DNA of 51,499 nucleotides from Geobacter sp. (lineage in GTDB: Bacteria > Desulfobacterota > Desulfuromonadia > Geobacterales > Geobacteraceae), in the NCBI GenBank assembly GCA_003490025.1, contig DNJC01000105.1, positions 1 to 51,499 of the forward strand, in the 5' to 3' direction. Made by a program: the position numbers and the translations under genes. How positions within the stretch are numbered: position 1 is the stretch's first letter; every line of letters starts with the position of its first letter. A model generated the notes under the pieces. The model was not told the DNA's origin and made no database searches. It saw nothing but the letters and a program-made list of their open reading frames with translations. Shown here piece after piece: positions 32,429-40,673 of the stretch.

Positions 32429-33343
32429 CTAGTCCCTGGGGATGGCGAGCATCCGGTCCAGGGCGCGCTTCGCCGGGATCCGGATCTCCTCGGGAACCTT
32501 CACCACCGGTTTCATCGTCTCCAGGGCCTCAAGCACGTCCTCAAGCGAGGTGAGCTTCATGTTCGGGCAGACCAGGGCGGGGGAGGCGAGGATGAATTCC
32601 TTGTCCGGGTTGTCCCGCCTCAGGCGCCAGAGGATCCCTGCCTCGGTGCCGATGATGAACTTCCTGGCGTCGCTCTTCTGGCAGTAGTCGTACATCCCGG
32701 TGGTGGAGCAGGCGTGGTCGGCGAGCGCCACGACGGCGGGGTTGCACTCGGGATGGCAGACGAAGGGGGCGTCGGGGTGCTTCGCTTTCAGCTCCCGCAC
32801 CACCTCGGGCTTCAGCCTCTCGTGGGTCGGGCAGTAGCCTTCCCAGAGGTGGAAGCGCTTGTCGGTGAAACGGGCCACGTAGCTGCCGAGGTTCTTGTCC
32901 GGCGCGAAGATGATCTCCTGCTCCGGAAGCGACTGGACCACCTTGAGCGCGTTGGCCGAGGTGCAGCAGATGTCGCTTTCGGCCTTGACGGCCGCCGAGG
33001 AGTTCACGTAGGTGACCACCGGCACGCCGGGGAGCTTCGCCTTGAGTTCGACCAGCCCCTCGACGGTGACCATGTCCGCCATCGGGCAACCGGCGTCGAG
33101 CCGGGGGAGGAGCACGGTTTTTTGCGGGGAAAGGATGGAGGCCGATTCCGCCATGAAATGCACGCCGCAGAAAACGATGACGTCGGCGTCGGTCCTGGCG
33201 GCCTCCATCGAGAGCGCCAGCGAGTCGCCGGTGATGTCGGCGATCTCCTGCACCTCGTCGCGCATGTAGTTATGGGCAAGGAGCACCGCGTTGCGCTCCT
33301 TGAGAAGGGTTTTGATAGAGGATTTTATGGACTGCTGAGTCAT
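32429..33343 (-). CDS. nadA: Quinolinate synthase A
   Basis: A 304-residue Fe-S enzyme that condenses iminoaspartate with dihydroxyacetone phosphate to make quinolinate for NAD. The three [4Fe-4S] cysteine contexts of the short-form enzyme are seen: AGCPMAD, CHPECNP and ALVCPNMK. Other conserved parts are LLAHNYMRDEVQEIADITGDSLAL and FCGVHFMAESASILSP. ATG 33343 follows GGTGGTG; a GTG at 33358 is possible. It has a strong promoter with a palindrome at its start point. No nadB or nadC lies beside it. Confidence 0.95.
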   Translation of the reverse strand: MTQQSIKSSIKTLLKERNAVLLAHNYMRDEVQEIADITGDSLALSMEAARTDADVIVFCGVHFMAESASILSPQKTVLLPRLDAGCPMADMVTVEGLVELKAKLPGVPVVTYVNSSAAVKAESDICCTSANALKVVQSLPEQEIIFAPDKNLGSYVARFTDKRFHLWEGYCPTHERLKPEVVRELKAKHPDAPFVCHPECNPAVVALADHACSTTGMYDYCQKSDARKFIIGTEAGILWRLRRDNPDKEFILASPALVCPNMKLTSLEDVLEALETMKPVVKVPEEIRIPAKRALDRMLAIPRD

Positions 33344-33372
33344 GTTTGTCACCACCAAAGCTTGTTAGTAAC

Positions 33373-33391
33373 TGTATACACAAAGTAAACA
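33373..33391 (-). promoter_or_regulatory. Candidate operator at the nadA transcription start
   Basis: On the minus strand TGTTTAC-TTTGT-GTATACA is an inverted repeat with one mismatch. It begins at the predicted start point, seven bases after the -10 box. The half-site TGTTTA resembles the enterobacterial NadR box (TGTTTA-N6-TAAACA), but the spacing differs and no regulator is identified here. Confidence 0.45.
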
Positions 33392-33397
33392 GCACCG

Positions 33398-33426
33398 ATA
33401 GTAGACAATGTTATGGTTCATGTCAA
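33398..33426 (-). promoter_or_regulatory. Sigma-70 promoter of nadA
   Basis: On the minus strand a perfect TTGACA (33426-33421), 17-base spacer and TACTAT (33403-33398). Confidence 0.75.
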
Positions 33427-33453
33427 ACCCTTTGAGGTCCAGGATTAGCAAGC

Positions 33454-33482
33454 TTGACACCGGTACGTAAAACCTCTATTAT
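33454..33482 (+). promoter_or_regulatory. Sigma-70 promoter of the Tat subunit gene
   Basis: A perfect TTGACA (33454-33459), 17-base spacer and TATTAT (33477-33482), about 55 bases before the gene and back to back with the nadA promoter. Confidence 0.75.
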
Positions 33483-33541
33483 TTTTTGGAAATTTTACAG
33501 CATATTGGCGCGTTCAACGCAGGTTAAGCGAGGTAAATAGT

Positions 33542-33880
33542 ATGTTCGGAATCGGCATGCCTGAACTGATCATCATAATGGTTATCGCTCTCATAGTAAT
33601 CGGGCCGCAGAAGCTCCCCGACCTCGCCAAGTCGCTGGGCAAGGGGCTGGCCGAGTTCAAAAAGGCCACCGACGACTTCAAGCAGACCATAGAGGCGGAC
33701 AGCAGGACCCCCGAGGAGAAGGAGCACCTGGCCAGACTCGCCGAGGAGAAGCAAAAGGCCGAGGCCGAGAGGGTGAGGGAGGCCGAGGAGCTGAAGGCCA
33801 AGGTGGAAGGGGTGGCGAAGGCTGCCGAGGAGCCGAAACTGCAGAGCGCGCAGACCGAGCCGGAGAAAAAGAGCGTCTGA
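33542..33880 (+). CDS. tatB: Twin-arginine translocase TatA/TatB-family subunit
   Basis: A 112-residue protein with one N-terminal membrane helix (FGIGMPELIIIMVIALIVIG), the GPQKLP hinge and an amphipathic helix (DLAKSLGKGLAEFKKATDDF), followed by a long charged helical tail rich in Glu/Lys/Ala. The GPxxLP hinge and the long tail favour TatB over TatA, but the two cannot be separated with certainty in this lineage. No tatC is next to it. A strong promoter precedes it and an intrinsic terminator follows, so it is a single-gene unit. Confidence 0.88.
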   Translation: MFGIGMPELIIIMVIALIVIGPQKLPDLAKSLGKGLAEFKKATDDFKQTIEADSRTPEEKEHLARLAEEKQKAEAERVREAEELKAKVEGVAKAAEEPKLQSAQTEPEKKSV

Positions 33881-33907
33881 GGTCGCGCCGGCAATCGATA
33901 CGCAGAA

Positions 33908-33934
33908 AGGCGGGGTGATGCCCTGCCTTTTTTG
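33908..33934 (+). terminator. Intrinsic terminator after the Tat subunit gene
   Basis: AGGCGGGG and CCCTGCCT pair (with one G-T wobble) around TGATG-type loop bases and are followed by TTTTTT, 28 bases after the stop codon. Confidence 0.8.
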
Positions 33935-34017
33935 TTCCCTGAATTCAAGTCTCACGCCGATGCCATGCTGCGACCGGCAAAAGCTGGTATAGTCCTACAT
34001 CTCGCTGGGGTGCCGCC

Positions 34018-34434
34018 ATGTTCAACTGGTTCAGGAAAAAACCCGAGAATCTTGAATTTCCAGACGCTGCCGCCGCCTTCGCCCATGCCTGCTCGATAGG
34101 GTACACGCCGCTGATCGGGGGGCTGGTCCCCGCCCGCGTCGAGGAGGAGGGTGGGCTCGGGCACGACGGGGAGCGGACCTTCCTGATCGCCATCGCCGCG
34201 CCCGCTGGACCGGAGAAACTCTGGAGCTGCACCCTGAAAGGCTCGCCCGGCTACCCGAAAGAGGGGGATTTCGTCGGTTTCCGCATCGTCACCATCGCCT
34301 CGGATCTTCCCGAACCCGCCAACCTGATCGGTTACATCGCCTGCCGGCTCTCCTTTGTGCTGGTCCAGGGGAAGGGGTGGGCCGCCGCGCAGAGCTACAC
34401 CCCGGAGAACCTGAAACGCGCCCTCAGGCTGTAA
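34018..34434 (+). CDS. Protein of unknown function
   Basis: A 138-residue protein beginning MFNWFRKKPENLEF, with no signal peptide or long hydrophobic helix. It is predicted mixed alpha/beta, with segments LIGGLVPARVEEEGG, RTFLIAIAAPAG and EGDFVGFRIVTIAS that look like beta strands. I recognise no family. A GGGG-type ribosome site precedes the ATG. Codon use matches its neighbours and the reading frame is clean, which supports a real gene. It is convergent with the small gene at the end of the Tol-Pal cluster. Confidence 0.7.
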   Translation: MFNWFRKKPENLEFPDAAAAFAHACSIGYTPLIGGLVPARVEEEGGLGHDGERTFLIAIAAPAGPEKLWSCTLKGSPGYPKEGDFVGFRIVTIASDLPEPANLIGYIACRLSFVLVQGKGWAAAQSYTPENLKRALRL

Positions 34435-34452
34435 CCCCCTTCACGGCAAAAA

Positions 34453-34644
34453 TCACTTATTCCCGAAGATGACCAGCTCGGCGGGGACCGGGTTGCTGTC
34501 CCAGGTGATCTCGGGGTAGAGCGACTTGTCGAGGCGCAGGTAGGTGCCGTCCACCCCCTGCTCCGCCCACCAGCATTCGTTACCCTTGATGGGGAGCTTG
34601 TCGAACAGGTAGAGGTCGCTGTTTTTGTCTCTGGCTAGGAACAT
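34453..34644 (-). CDS. Small protein of unknown function downstream of cpoB
   Basis: A 63-residue protein (starts MFLARDKNSDLYLFDKLP, ends PAELVIFGNK) rich in aromatic residues, including a CWW triplet. A strong AAGGGAG ribosome site precedes the ATG, and the cpoB stop lies only 14 bases upstream, so it is probably the last gene of the Tol-Pal transcript. No signal peptide or membrane helix. I do not recognise it. Coupled expression with Tol-Pal does not prove a related function. Confidence 0.65.
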   Translation of the reverse strand: MFLARDKNSDLYLFDKLPIKGNECWWAEQGVDGTYLRLDKSLYPEITWDSNPVPAELVIFGNK

Positions 34645-34658
34645 GGCTCACTTCTCCC

Positions 34659-35510
34659 TTATTTGACCTTCAACCTTTCGCGGGCCGTCTTGGCTTCTTC
34701 CGATTTCGGATGCTCGTCCACGAGCTTCTTCAGCACGTAGTTGGCGCTCTTCGTGTCACCCATCTCCTTGAAGGCCATTCCCTGTTTCAGCATGGCGGCG
34801 GGCGCCTTGTCCTTGTCCGGAAAGTTCTTGATCACTTCCTGGAACTCGAGCACCGCATTTTCGAAATTCTTCTCGGAGTAGTAGGTCTCGCCGATCCAGT
34901 AATGCGCGTTTGCCGCGAGGGCGTGTTTGGGGTGCTGCTCGAGGAAGTTCGTGAAGAGCTCCCGGGCCTTGGCGGGGTTCCCTTCCTTCATCGCCTCCAT
35001 CCCCTGCTGGTACAGGTAATCCGGGGACTTCAGGATCAGGGCGGCCTTTTTCTGCTGCTCATCTATCCCTTTCTCTATTTTGCCGAGGCGCTCCTCCAGG
35101 GCGGCGAGGCGCTTGGTGAGGTCCTCCTTCAGAAGCGCTATGTCGTCGGCCGGTTTCTGCGCCAGGAGCCGGACGTCGTCCACCTTGCCGGTGAGCAGCT
35201 GCATGTCCACCCGCGCGCTCTCCAGGGTGGCCTGCAGGTCCGCGCCCCCCTTCCTGATGGCGGCCATGTCCTTCTGGTACCCGGCCATGTCCGCCTGCAG
35301 CGCCTCGAGGCTCTGCCGGTAACCGGCCAGCGATTTTTCCACCCCGTCCTTCACCTCGCCGCGCACCTCGTTCAACCCCTTGTCCAGGGTGAAAACGCGG
35401 TTCTTGATCTCGTCGGTATCGCGGCGCACCGAGTCGAGCTCGGACTGGCTGGCACAACCGAAAAAGGTCAGCAATAACAATGAGGTCAGTGCGACCCTCG
35501 TTAGCTGCAT
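34659..35510 (-). CDS. cpoB: Tol-Pal system protein CpoB (YbgF)
   Basis: A 283-residue exported protein. The signal sequence ends in TFFGC, a lipobox, so it is a lipoprotein here, unlike the soluble E. coli form. Residues about 25-130 are a coiled coil (heptad-rich, trimerising in CpoB). Residues about 165-283 hold TPR units (DYLYQQGMEAMKEGNPAKARELFTNFL and two more). CpoB links outer-membrane constriction with peptidoglycan synthesis by PBP1B in E. coli. An AAAAGGAGGT site precedes the ATG. It follows pal after a terminator-like hairpin. Confidence 0.92.
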   Translation of the reverse strand: MQLTRVALTSLLLLTFFGCASQSELDSVRRDTDEIKNRVFTLDKGLNEVRGEVKDGVEKSLAGYRQSLEALQADMAGYQKDMAAIRKGGADLQATLESARVDMQLLTGKVDDVRLLAQKPADDIALLKEDLTKRLAALEERLGKIEKGIDEQQKKAALILKSPDYLYQQGMEAMKEGNPAKARELFTNFLEQHPKHALAANAHYWIGETYYSEKNFENAVLEFQEVIKNFPDKDKAPAAMLKQGMAFKEMGDTKSANYVLKKLVDEHPKSEEAKTARERLKVK

Positions 35511-35565
35511 GACAAACCTCCTTTTACTTCGAAAGTTCTACGTTCTGCGTTTACTCTGCTTCTAC

Positions 35566-35590
35566 AAAAAAAGGAGCCCGGATGGGCTCC
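35566..35590 (-). terminator. Intrinsic terminator after pal
   Basis: On the minus strand GGAGCCC pairs with GGGCTCC around a short loop, followed by seven T residues. It lies 22 bases after the pal stop and before cpoB, so cpoB needs read-through or its own promoter. Confidence 0.8.
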
Positions 35591-35611
35591 CTTTTGCGGT
35601 ACCGGTGCGGG

Positions 35612-36265
35612 TTATTTCACTATGACGAATTCGTCCCTTCTGTTCTGGGCCCAGGCCGCCTCGTCGTGCCCCTGATCGACCGGCTTCTCCTCGCCGTAGC
35701 TGATGGTGGCCAGGCGGTCCGAAGCGATGCCGAGGTTCACCAGGTAGTCCTTGGCTGCCTTGGCCCTTCTCTCGCCAAGCGCCATGTTGTAGTCGTCCGA
35801 GCCGCGCTCGTCGCAGTTCCCCTCGATCCGCACCTTCACGGAGGGCTGCTTGCTGAGGTAATCGGCGTTCTTGCTCAGGACGCCGCGGGACTCCTCGGAG
35901 AGGTCGGCGGAGTCGAAGTTGAAGTAGATCTTCTGCAGCTCGGCCTGCAGTTCGGCGGCCGGGGCCTTCGCGGCCTGACCGGCCTTGGGGGCTTCCTGCG
36001 CTACCGCGGGTTCCCTGGTCGGAGTGGTCTCGGTCATCGGCTGGGCCGTCGCGCCGCCCTGCGCCTCGGGCCTTGCCTCCTGCGCCGGCTGAACCGGCTG
36101 CGCGGGGCGGGCTACCTCGGCGGGGGTCGTCTGTGCGGTGGGGGGGGCCGTCTGGACTGCGGAAATCGGCTCCTCACTCCTTACCACGTCCTTCTTGGCG
36201 CAGCCACCCGTGAAAAGCGCTCCGAAACTCAGAACAACAAGGCATCCGATTATCTTTTTGCGCAT
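35612..36265 (-). CDS. pal: Peptidoglycan-associated lipoprotein Pal
   Basis: A 217-residue outer-membrane lipoprotein. The signal ends in TGGC (lipobox), followed by a Pro/Ala/Gln-rich linker longer than usual (about residues 30-105). The OmpA-like domain has IYFNFDSADLSEESRGVLSKNADYL and the peptidoglycan-binding motif VRIEGNCDERGSDDYNMALGERRAKAAKDYL. AAAGGAG precedes the ATG. It anchors the outer membrane to the wall and works with TolB. It has its own promoter and a terminator. Confidence 0.95.
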   Translation of the reverse strand: MRKKIIGCLVVLSFGALFTGGCAKKDVVRSEEPISAVQTAPPTAQTTPAEVARPAQPVQPAQEARPEAQGGATAQPMTETTPTREPAVAQEAPKAGQAAKAPAAELQAELQKIYFNFDSADLSEESRGVLSKNADYLSKQPSVKVRIEGNCDERGSDDYNMALGERRAKAAKDYLVNLGIASDRLATISYGEEKPVDQGHDEAAWAQNRRDEFVIVK

Positions 36266-36337
36266 CGCCCCACTCCTTTAGTCACTAGAATTACGGGCAT
36301 CCCCGACAGGCGACGCCACGCGGAAAAAACGAATGAA

Positions 36338-36366
36338 AGTATAGCCACCTTTTCTCACATAATCAA
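36338..36366 (-). promoter_or_regulatory. Promoter of pal
   Basis: On the minus strand TTGATT (36366-36361), a 17-base spacer and TATACT (36343-36338), in the tolB-pal gap. The same gap contains repeated ATGAATCATTGATGAATCG-like bases just upstream. Confidence 0.6.
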
Positions 36367-36399
36367 CGATTCATCAATGATTCATGATGAGGAGTGCGG

Positions 36400-37626
36400 T
36401 TACATGTTGCCGGACCAGGTAGGATGGGAATCCTGCCCGTTGCTCGGGGAAATCCGGGTCTGGCTTGTCCCGTCGGCGCGCATCAGGTAGACCCCCTCGC
36501 TTCCGCTGCGCGTGGAGCTGAAGACGACGAAGCGGCCGTCGGGAGAGAAGCGGGGATGCTCGTTGCTCCCGGCGCTGGTGAGCTGCGTGTCCTGGGTACC
36601 GTCAGGGTTGATGGCGTAGATCTGGAACCCGCTCCCTTCCTTTCTGGCGTAGACGATGCGGTCCCCCTTGGGCGACCAGCGCGGCGTCACGTTGTAGGCG
36701 CCGTTGGCGGTGAGCCGACGCACGTTGCCGCCGTCGGCGTCCATGATGAACACCTGGGGCTTGCCGAGACGGTCCGACACGAAGACGATCCGGGAGCCGT
36801 CCGGCGACCAGGCCGGGGAGACGTCTATGGCGTGGCTGTTGGTGAGCCTCGCCAGTTCCTTGCCGTCGCGGCCGATCAGGTAGATCTCGGAGTTGCCGTC
36901 CTTGGTCATCACCAGGGCGATCTTGCTTCCGTCCGGGGAAAAGGCGCCCATGGCGTTCAGGCCCGGGCGGGACGAGATGCGCGCCTCCAGCCCGGTGAAC
37001 AGCTCCCGCCGGTACAGGTCCGGGTTCCCCTTCTTGTAGGAGGTGTAGATGATCTCCTTGCCGGAGGGGGCAAAGTCGGGCTTGAGGTTGATGGAGCCGT
37101 TGTTGGTGACGCGCTGCGGGTTGCGCCCGTCGTAGTCCATCACGAAGACCTCCTTGTTGCCGGAGGCCTTGGTAACGTAGGCGATCTTGCCGGTGAAGGG
37201 GCCCTTCTGCCCGGTAACGGCGCGCAGCACCTCGTCGGAGAAGGCGTGGGCCATCCGGCGCAGTTCCCTCGCGCCGCCGGTGTACCTCTTGGCGGTCACC
37301 TCGCGGTTCAGCACCTGGTCGACCAGCCGGCATTCCAGCGTGACGCCTCCCCCCTGGACGGAGTAGGCGCTCTTCAGCACCAGGTCGGCTCCCGCCATCC
37401 CGGCGTCCCTCGGTGAGATCTCGAAGGGACCGGCGAGCCCCAGGTCGAAGCCGAACAGTTCGGAGAGTTCCTGCCCCACTTGCGGCGCCGCCTCCCCCGG
37501 GAGGGAGGTGGGAGCTACGAAGATCTTCAGTTTGCGGCTCGCCGGAGCGGTTACGTCTATGTATCCCTGCGCCAGCACCAGTTGAGGCGCGAAGAGCAGC
37601 AGGGCTAAAAGCAGGATGATTCTCAT
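36400..37626 (-). CDS. tolB: Tol-Pal system periplasmic beta-propeller TolB
   Basis: A 408-residue periplasmic protein. A signal peptide (RIILLLALLLFAPQLVLA) is followed by the N-terminal domain (YIDVTAPASRKLKIFV) and six WD40-like blades with the repeat pattern ISPxxxPAWSPDGSRIVFVSDR. TolB binds Pal and TolA. Its ATG overlaps the tolA stop by four bases (ATGA). Length and order match other Gram-negative clusters. Confidence 0.95.
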   Translation of the reverse strand: MRIILLLALLLFAPQLVLAQGYIDVTAPASRKLKIFVAPTSLPGEAAPQVGQELSELFGFDLGLAGPFEISPRDAGMAGADLVLKSAYSVQGGGVTLECRLVDQVLNREVTAKRYTGGARELRRMAHAFSDEVLRAVTGQKGPFTGKIAYVTKASGNKEVFVMDYDGRNPQRVTNNGSINLKPDFAPSGKEIIYTSYKKGNPDLYRRELFTGLEARISSRPGLNAMGAFSPDGSKIALVMTKDGNSEIYLIGRDGKELARLTNSHAIDVSPAWSPDGSRIVFVSDRLGKPQVFIMDADGGNVRRLTANGAYNVTPRWSPKGDRIVYARKEGSGFQIYAINPDGTQDTQLTSAGSNEHPRFSPDGRFVVFSSTRSGSEGVYLMRADGTSQTRISPSNGQDSHPTWSGNM

Positions 37627-38399
37627 TTATTTATACCGACCCCTTCCGGTCTGAAGCGGAACATCCCCTTGAACTTCGCCCCGCCCGGCGGGGGGACCAA
37701 CGATTTTCCGGCCAGCGTGACAGCCCGTTGGACCGCGTCGTCGAAGAGCGGGTCCCCTGATCCCTTTTCCACGTGATACTGCGCGATGCGGCCGTCCGGG
37801 GAGACGGTGATGGTCGCGATCACATACGGGGACTTGGTCTGTGAGACCATGACCTCCTTGAGAGCGTCCTTCAGCCTGGACTGCAGGTAGGTGGGGTAGT
37901 CGCTTCCCGCCTCGGCCCCCTTGGCTCCCGGCATCCCTGTGCGCGTTCCCTTCTTCTTGAGCCGCTCCAGCACCTCGGCCTGCCGCCTTTCCTGCGCGAG
38001 CTGCTCCAGCTTGGCCATCCGCTGGGTGAAGTCGTTCGACTCGGCGGCCGGCGTCTCCTTCGCGTTTCCGGGTGTCGCCGCGGCCGGCGCCTTTGCCGCC
38101 GGTTTGGCGGGCTTGGCGGGCTGCACGGGGTGCGACATGACGGGCGGCGGGGCGGGTGGAGCTGCCGGTTGCGGCGGCGCCTCGACGGCCTTTTCCGCTG
38201 CCGGGGCAGGGGTGCCGCTTTGGGGGGAGGCGACCGGGAGGGTCACCATGTCGACATAGGTCACCGGCGTCTCGTCAGGCTTCAACTCCCCGAAAAGGTT
38301 CCAGTTCGCGACGATCGCGAGGGCGACCGCGTGGCAGAGGAAGGAGACGATGAACATCCCCCCCGGCCCCGGGTATCGAGCTGTCAAACCCCTTTTCAT
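37623..38399 (-). CDS. tolA: TolA (TonB C-terminal family)
   Basis: A 258-residue protein with one N-terminal membrane helix (GGMFIVSFLCHAVALAIVANW), a Pro/Ala-rich span (about 60-130), a shorter charged helix (MAKLEQLAQERRQAEVLERLKKK) and a C-terminal TonB/TolA domain (YLQSRLKDALKEVMVSQTKSPYVIATITVSPDGRIAQY). It crosses the periplasm to transmit energy from TolQR to Pal. It is shorter than E. coli TolA because the helical domain II is reduced. It overlaps tolR and tolB by four bases each. Confidence 0.9.
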   Translation of the reverse strand: MKRGLTARYPGPGGMFIVSFLCHAVALAIVANWNLFGELKPDETPVTYVDMVTLPVASPQSGTPAPAAEKAVEAPPQPAAPPAPPPVMSHPVQPAKPAKPAAKAPAAATPGNAKETPAAESNDFTQRMAKLEQLAQERRQAEVLERLKKKGTRTGMPGAKGAEAGSDYPTYLQSRLKDALKEVMVSQTKSPYVIATITVSPDGRIAQYHVEKGSGDPLFDDAVQRAVTLAGKSLVPPPGGAKFKGMFRFRPEGVGINK

Positions 38400-38815
38400 C
38401 GCTTCTGCGGGGACTCCGTCACCATGCCGAGCCTTTCGACCCCGGCGCCCTTGATCTGTGCCATCACCCTGACGACGTCACCGTACGGTACGGCGCTGTC
38501 CGCCTTCAGGAACACCTCCCGCTTCTCCCGCCCGGCCAGCATGCTGGTCAGCTTGTCCTTCAACTGGTCCGGCGAGATCTCGGAGGTGTTGATGTAGGTC
38601 TTGCCGGACTGCTCGACGGAGACCACCAGCGTGTCCTCCTTCGGGGCCAGCGCCTTGGTGTCCGCCTTGGGGAGGTTCACCTGCACCCCCTGCTGCATCA
38701 TCGGCGCGGTGACCATGAAGATGACCAGGAGCACCAGCATGACGTCGACCAGCGGGGTGACGTTTATCTGCGACATGGTGCCGCGGTCGCCGTTTTCCCT
38801 GTTGCCGAGATCCAT
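38396..38815 (-). CDS. tolR: TolR (ExbD family)
   Basis: A 139-residue inner-membrane protein with one membrane helix carrying the proton-pathway Asp (INVTPLVDVMLVLLVIFMVTAPMM) and a periplasmic ExbD/TolR domain. It forms the TolQR motor. It starts three bases after the tolQ stop, with the ribosome site in the tolQ end, and overlaps tolA by four bases. Confidence 0.95.
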   Translation of the reverse strand: MDLGNRENGDRGTMSQINVTPLVDVMLVLLVIFMVTAPMMQQGVQVNLPKADTKALAPKEDTLVVSVEQSGKTYINTSEISPDQLKDKLTSMLAGREKREVFLKADSAVPYGDVVRVMAQIKGAGVERLGMVTESPQKR

Positions 38816-38818
38816 CGC

Positions 38819-39493
38819 CTATCTCCCCGCGAAGTTGCGCTGCACGATGTTGAGGAATTCCGTGGAGAAGCTGTCCATCTCGGAGATGAGGACCTTGATC
38901 TTGTGCTGGAAGTGGTTGTACCCCATGACCGCCGGGATGGCGGCCACCAGGCCGATGGCGGTGGCGATCAGCGCCTCGGCGATGCCGGGGGCGACGACGG
39001 CCAGCGATGCGGAGCCGCTCTGCCCGATCTTCTCGAACGCGGTCATGATCCCCCAGACGGTGCCGAAGAGCCCGATGAACGGGGCGGTGGCGCCGGTGGT
39101 GGCGAGGAAGGTGAGGTATTTCTCCAGCCTGGTGATCTCCGAGGTGGTGGCGCGGCGCAGGGCGCGGGCTATGTTGTCGATCCCGCCGAGGTCGGTGCTG
39201 ACGATGCTGGGGTCGGCCTTTTCCACGACCTTCTCCTGGAGCCTTTTCAGCTCGCCGTAACCCTCCTGGAACAGGACGGTGAGGGGGGAGTTCTCGAAGC
39301 GGTCGAGCTGCGAGCCGATGGCGTCGAACCGCTTGGCCTTCCAGAAGAATTCCAGGAACCTTTCGGAGGCGCCGTTGGCGCGGTAGACCTGCAACAGCTT
39401 GTAGAAGATGATGCCCCAGGAAACGACCGAGAAATAAAGCAGTACGATCAGTACCAGTTTTACGACCAGGCCGGTCGCAGCAAACATACCCAC
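38819..39493 (-). CDS. tolQ: TolQ (MotA/TolQ/ExbB proton channel)
   Basis: A 224-residue membrane protein with three helices (about 8-28, 128-150, 165-187). The conserved core is IARALRRATTSEITRLEKYLTFLATTGATAPFIGLFGTVWGIM. It powers Tol-Pal with the proton gradient. The GTG at 39493 is eight bases after GGAGG and is preferred to the ATG two codons later. It is the first gene of the Tol-Pal cluster. Confidence 0.95.
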   Translation of the reverse strand: MGMFAATGLVVKLVLIVLLYFSVVSWGIIFYKLLQVYRANGASERFLEFFWKAKRFDAIGSQLDRFENSPLTVLFQEGYGELKRLQEKVVEKADPSIVSTDLGGIDNIARALRRATTSEITRLEKYLTFLATTGATAPFIGLFGTVWGIMTAFEKIGQSGSASLAVVAPGIAEALIATAIGLVAAIPAVMGYNHFQHKIKVLISEMDSFSTEFLNIVQRNFAGR

Positions 39494-39538
39494 GGAAGAT
39501 ACCTCCGGTTAGATGGTGGTCCTACAGATCAAACAGAA

Positions 39539-39567
39539 AAAATATGCTTTAGTCATGCCGAAGTCAA
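39539..39567 (-). promoter_or_regulatory. Promoter of the tolQRAB operon
   Basis: On the minus strand TTGACT (39567-39562), a 17-base spacer and TATTTT (39544-39539), about 45 bases before tolQ. Confidence 0.6.
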
Positions 39568-39657
39568 CAGGAAAGAAATCCGGTCTGCCCAGCCGTTTGC
39601 GGCTGACCGGTCCCGGGAACAGGTGCTGCCCCTCGCGCTGCCATTACCGACACGGGT

Positions 39658-39704
39658 GCCTATGCCGGGCACCCTCACCTCTCCCGGAGGGCGAGGGGGA
39701 GACG
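39658..39704. repeat. Truncated CCCTCTCCCGGAGGGCGAGG element
   Basis: A copy of the palindromic element (CTCTCCCGGAGGGCGAGGGG) immediately after the nitrilase stop, in the gap before tolQ. Confidence 0.65.
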
Positions 39705-39708
39705 GTAA

Positions 39709-40488
39709 TCAGTAGCACTCCGGCCTTCTGTCCTGGAAACAGGTGATGCTCTCGCGCCACTGCTTCGCCTCGGCCGGATCGAGGAGCGCCGTCGGCTCGC
39801 CGTTGTCGTAGCCCGCCTCCGCCAGCATCTCTCCCTTTGGGCCGATGATCATGCTGTAGCCGAAAAAGTCGAGCTTGCCGACCATGCCGCAGGTGTTGGC
39901 GGCGATGACGAAGAGCTGGTTCTCTATCGCCCGCGCCCGCAGCAGCGTGCGCCAGTGCTCCTCGCGCGGCTTGGGCCATTCCCCCGGGACGACGATGATG
40001 TCCGCCCCCTCGACGGCCAGCCTGCGGGAGAGTTCCGGGAAGCGGAGGTCGTAGCAGATGATCACGCCGATCCTGCCGACGCTGGTATCGGCCACGAGAT
40101 GGCGCTCGCCGCGGTCCAGGTGGCGGTCCTCGTTCATCAGCGAGAAGAGGTGCATCTTGCGGTAGCTCCCGGCGACGGCGCCCCGGTCGATGACATAGGC
40201 GGTGTTGTAGACCTTCTCGCCGTGCGGCTCGGGGAGGCTCCCGACGATCACAATGGAAAGCTCCCGGGAGAGTTCCTGCAGCTGCCGCACCAGCACCGGG
40301 GTGCGCTGGGCAAGCTGGTTCAGCTCCCGGTAGGCGAAGCCGCAGCTCCACATCTCCGGGAGGACGGCCAGCTCGACGCCGTCCTGCGCCAACTCGCGCA
40401 GCTTCGCCGTCACATACGAGAGGTTCTTGTCGATGTTCCCCAGCGCGATGTTGAACTGCACCGCGGCGGCCTTGATCGCCTTTTGCAT
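39709..40488 (-). CDS. Carbon-nitrogen hydrolase (nitrilase superfamily amidase)
   Basis: A 259-residue enzyme with the catalytic Glu-Lys-Cys triad: LAVLPEMW (Glu), SYRKMHLF (Lys) and VIICYDLRFPE (Cys). The shape and GYSMIIGPKGEMLAEAG segment fit omega-amidase/YafV-like carbon-nitrogen hydrolases, which deamidate small dicarboxylate monoamides, but the substrate is inferred. The start at 40488 has AGGAGG; a longer frame to 40572 has none. It is divergent from hemW. Confidence 0.9.
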   Translation of the reverse strand: MQKAIKAAAVQFNIALGNIDKNLSYVTAKLRELAQDGVELAVLPEMWSCGFAYRELNQLAQRTPVLVRQLQELSRELSIVIVGSLPEPHGEKVYNTAYVIDRGAVAGSYRKMHLFSLMNEDRHLDRGERHLVADTSVGRIGVIICYDLRFPELSRRLAVEGADIIVVPGEWPKPREEHWRTLLRARAIENQLFVIAANTCGMVGKLDFFGYSMIIGPKGEMLAEAGYDNGEPTALLDPAEAKQWRESITCFQDRRPECY

Positions 40489-40673
40489 TTCTGCCTCCTG
40501 TCTCTTCTGGAAGTTTCCAACGGCAGGTGGAGCCTCCTGCCGCCGGGAAGTACGGATTTTAATCCTAGTCACGAAGGATTACAAGCAGCTTCATGCCTTT
40601 AAGCGCTTTTGCGTGACAAAGGCAAGGGTGATCTGCTAGAAATTCAGAGGTAGCGAAAAAGGAGCCTCGAGCC

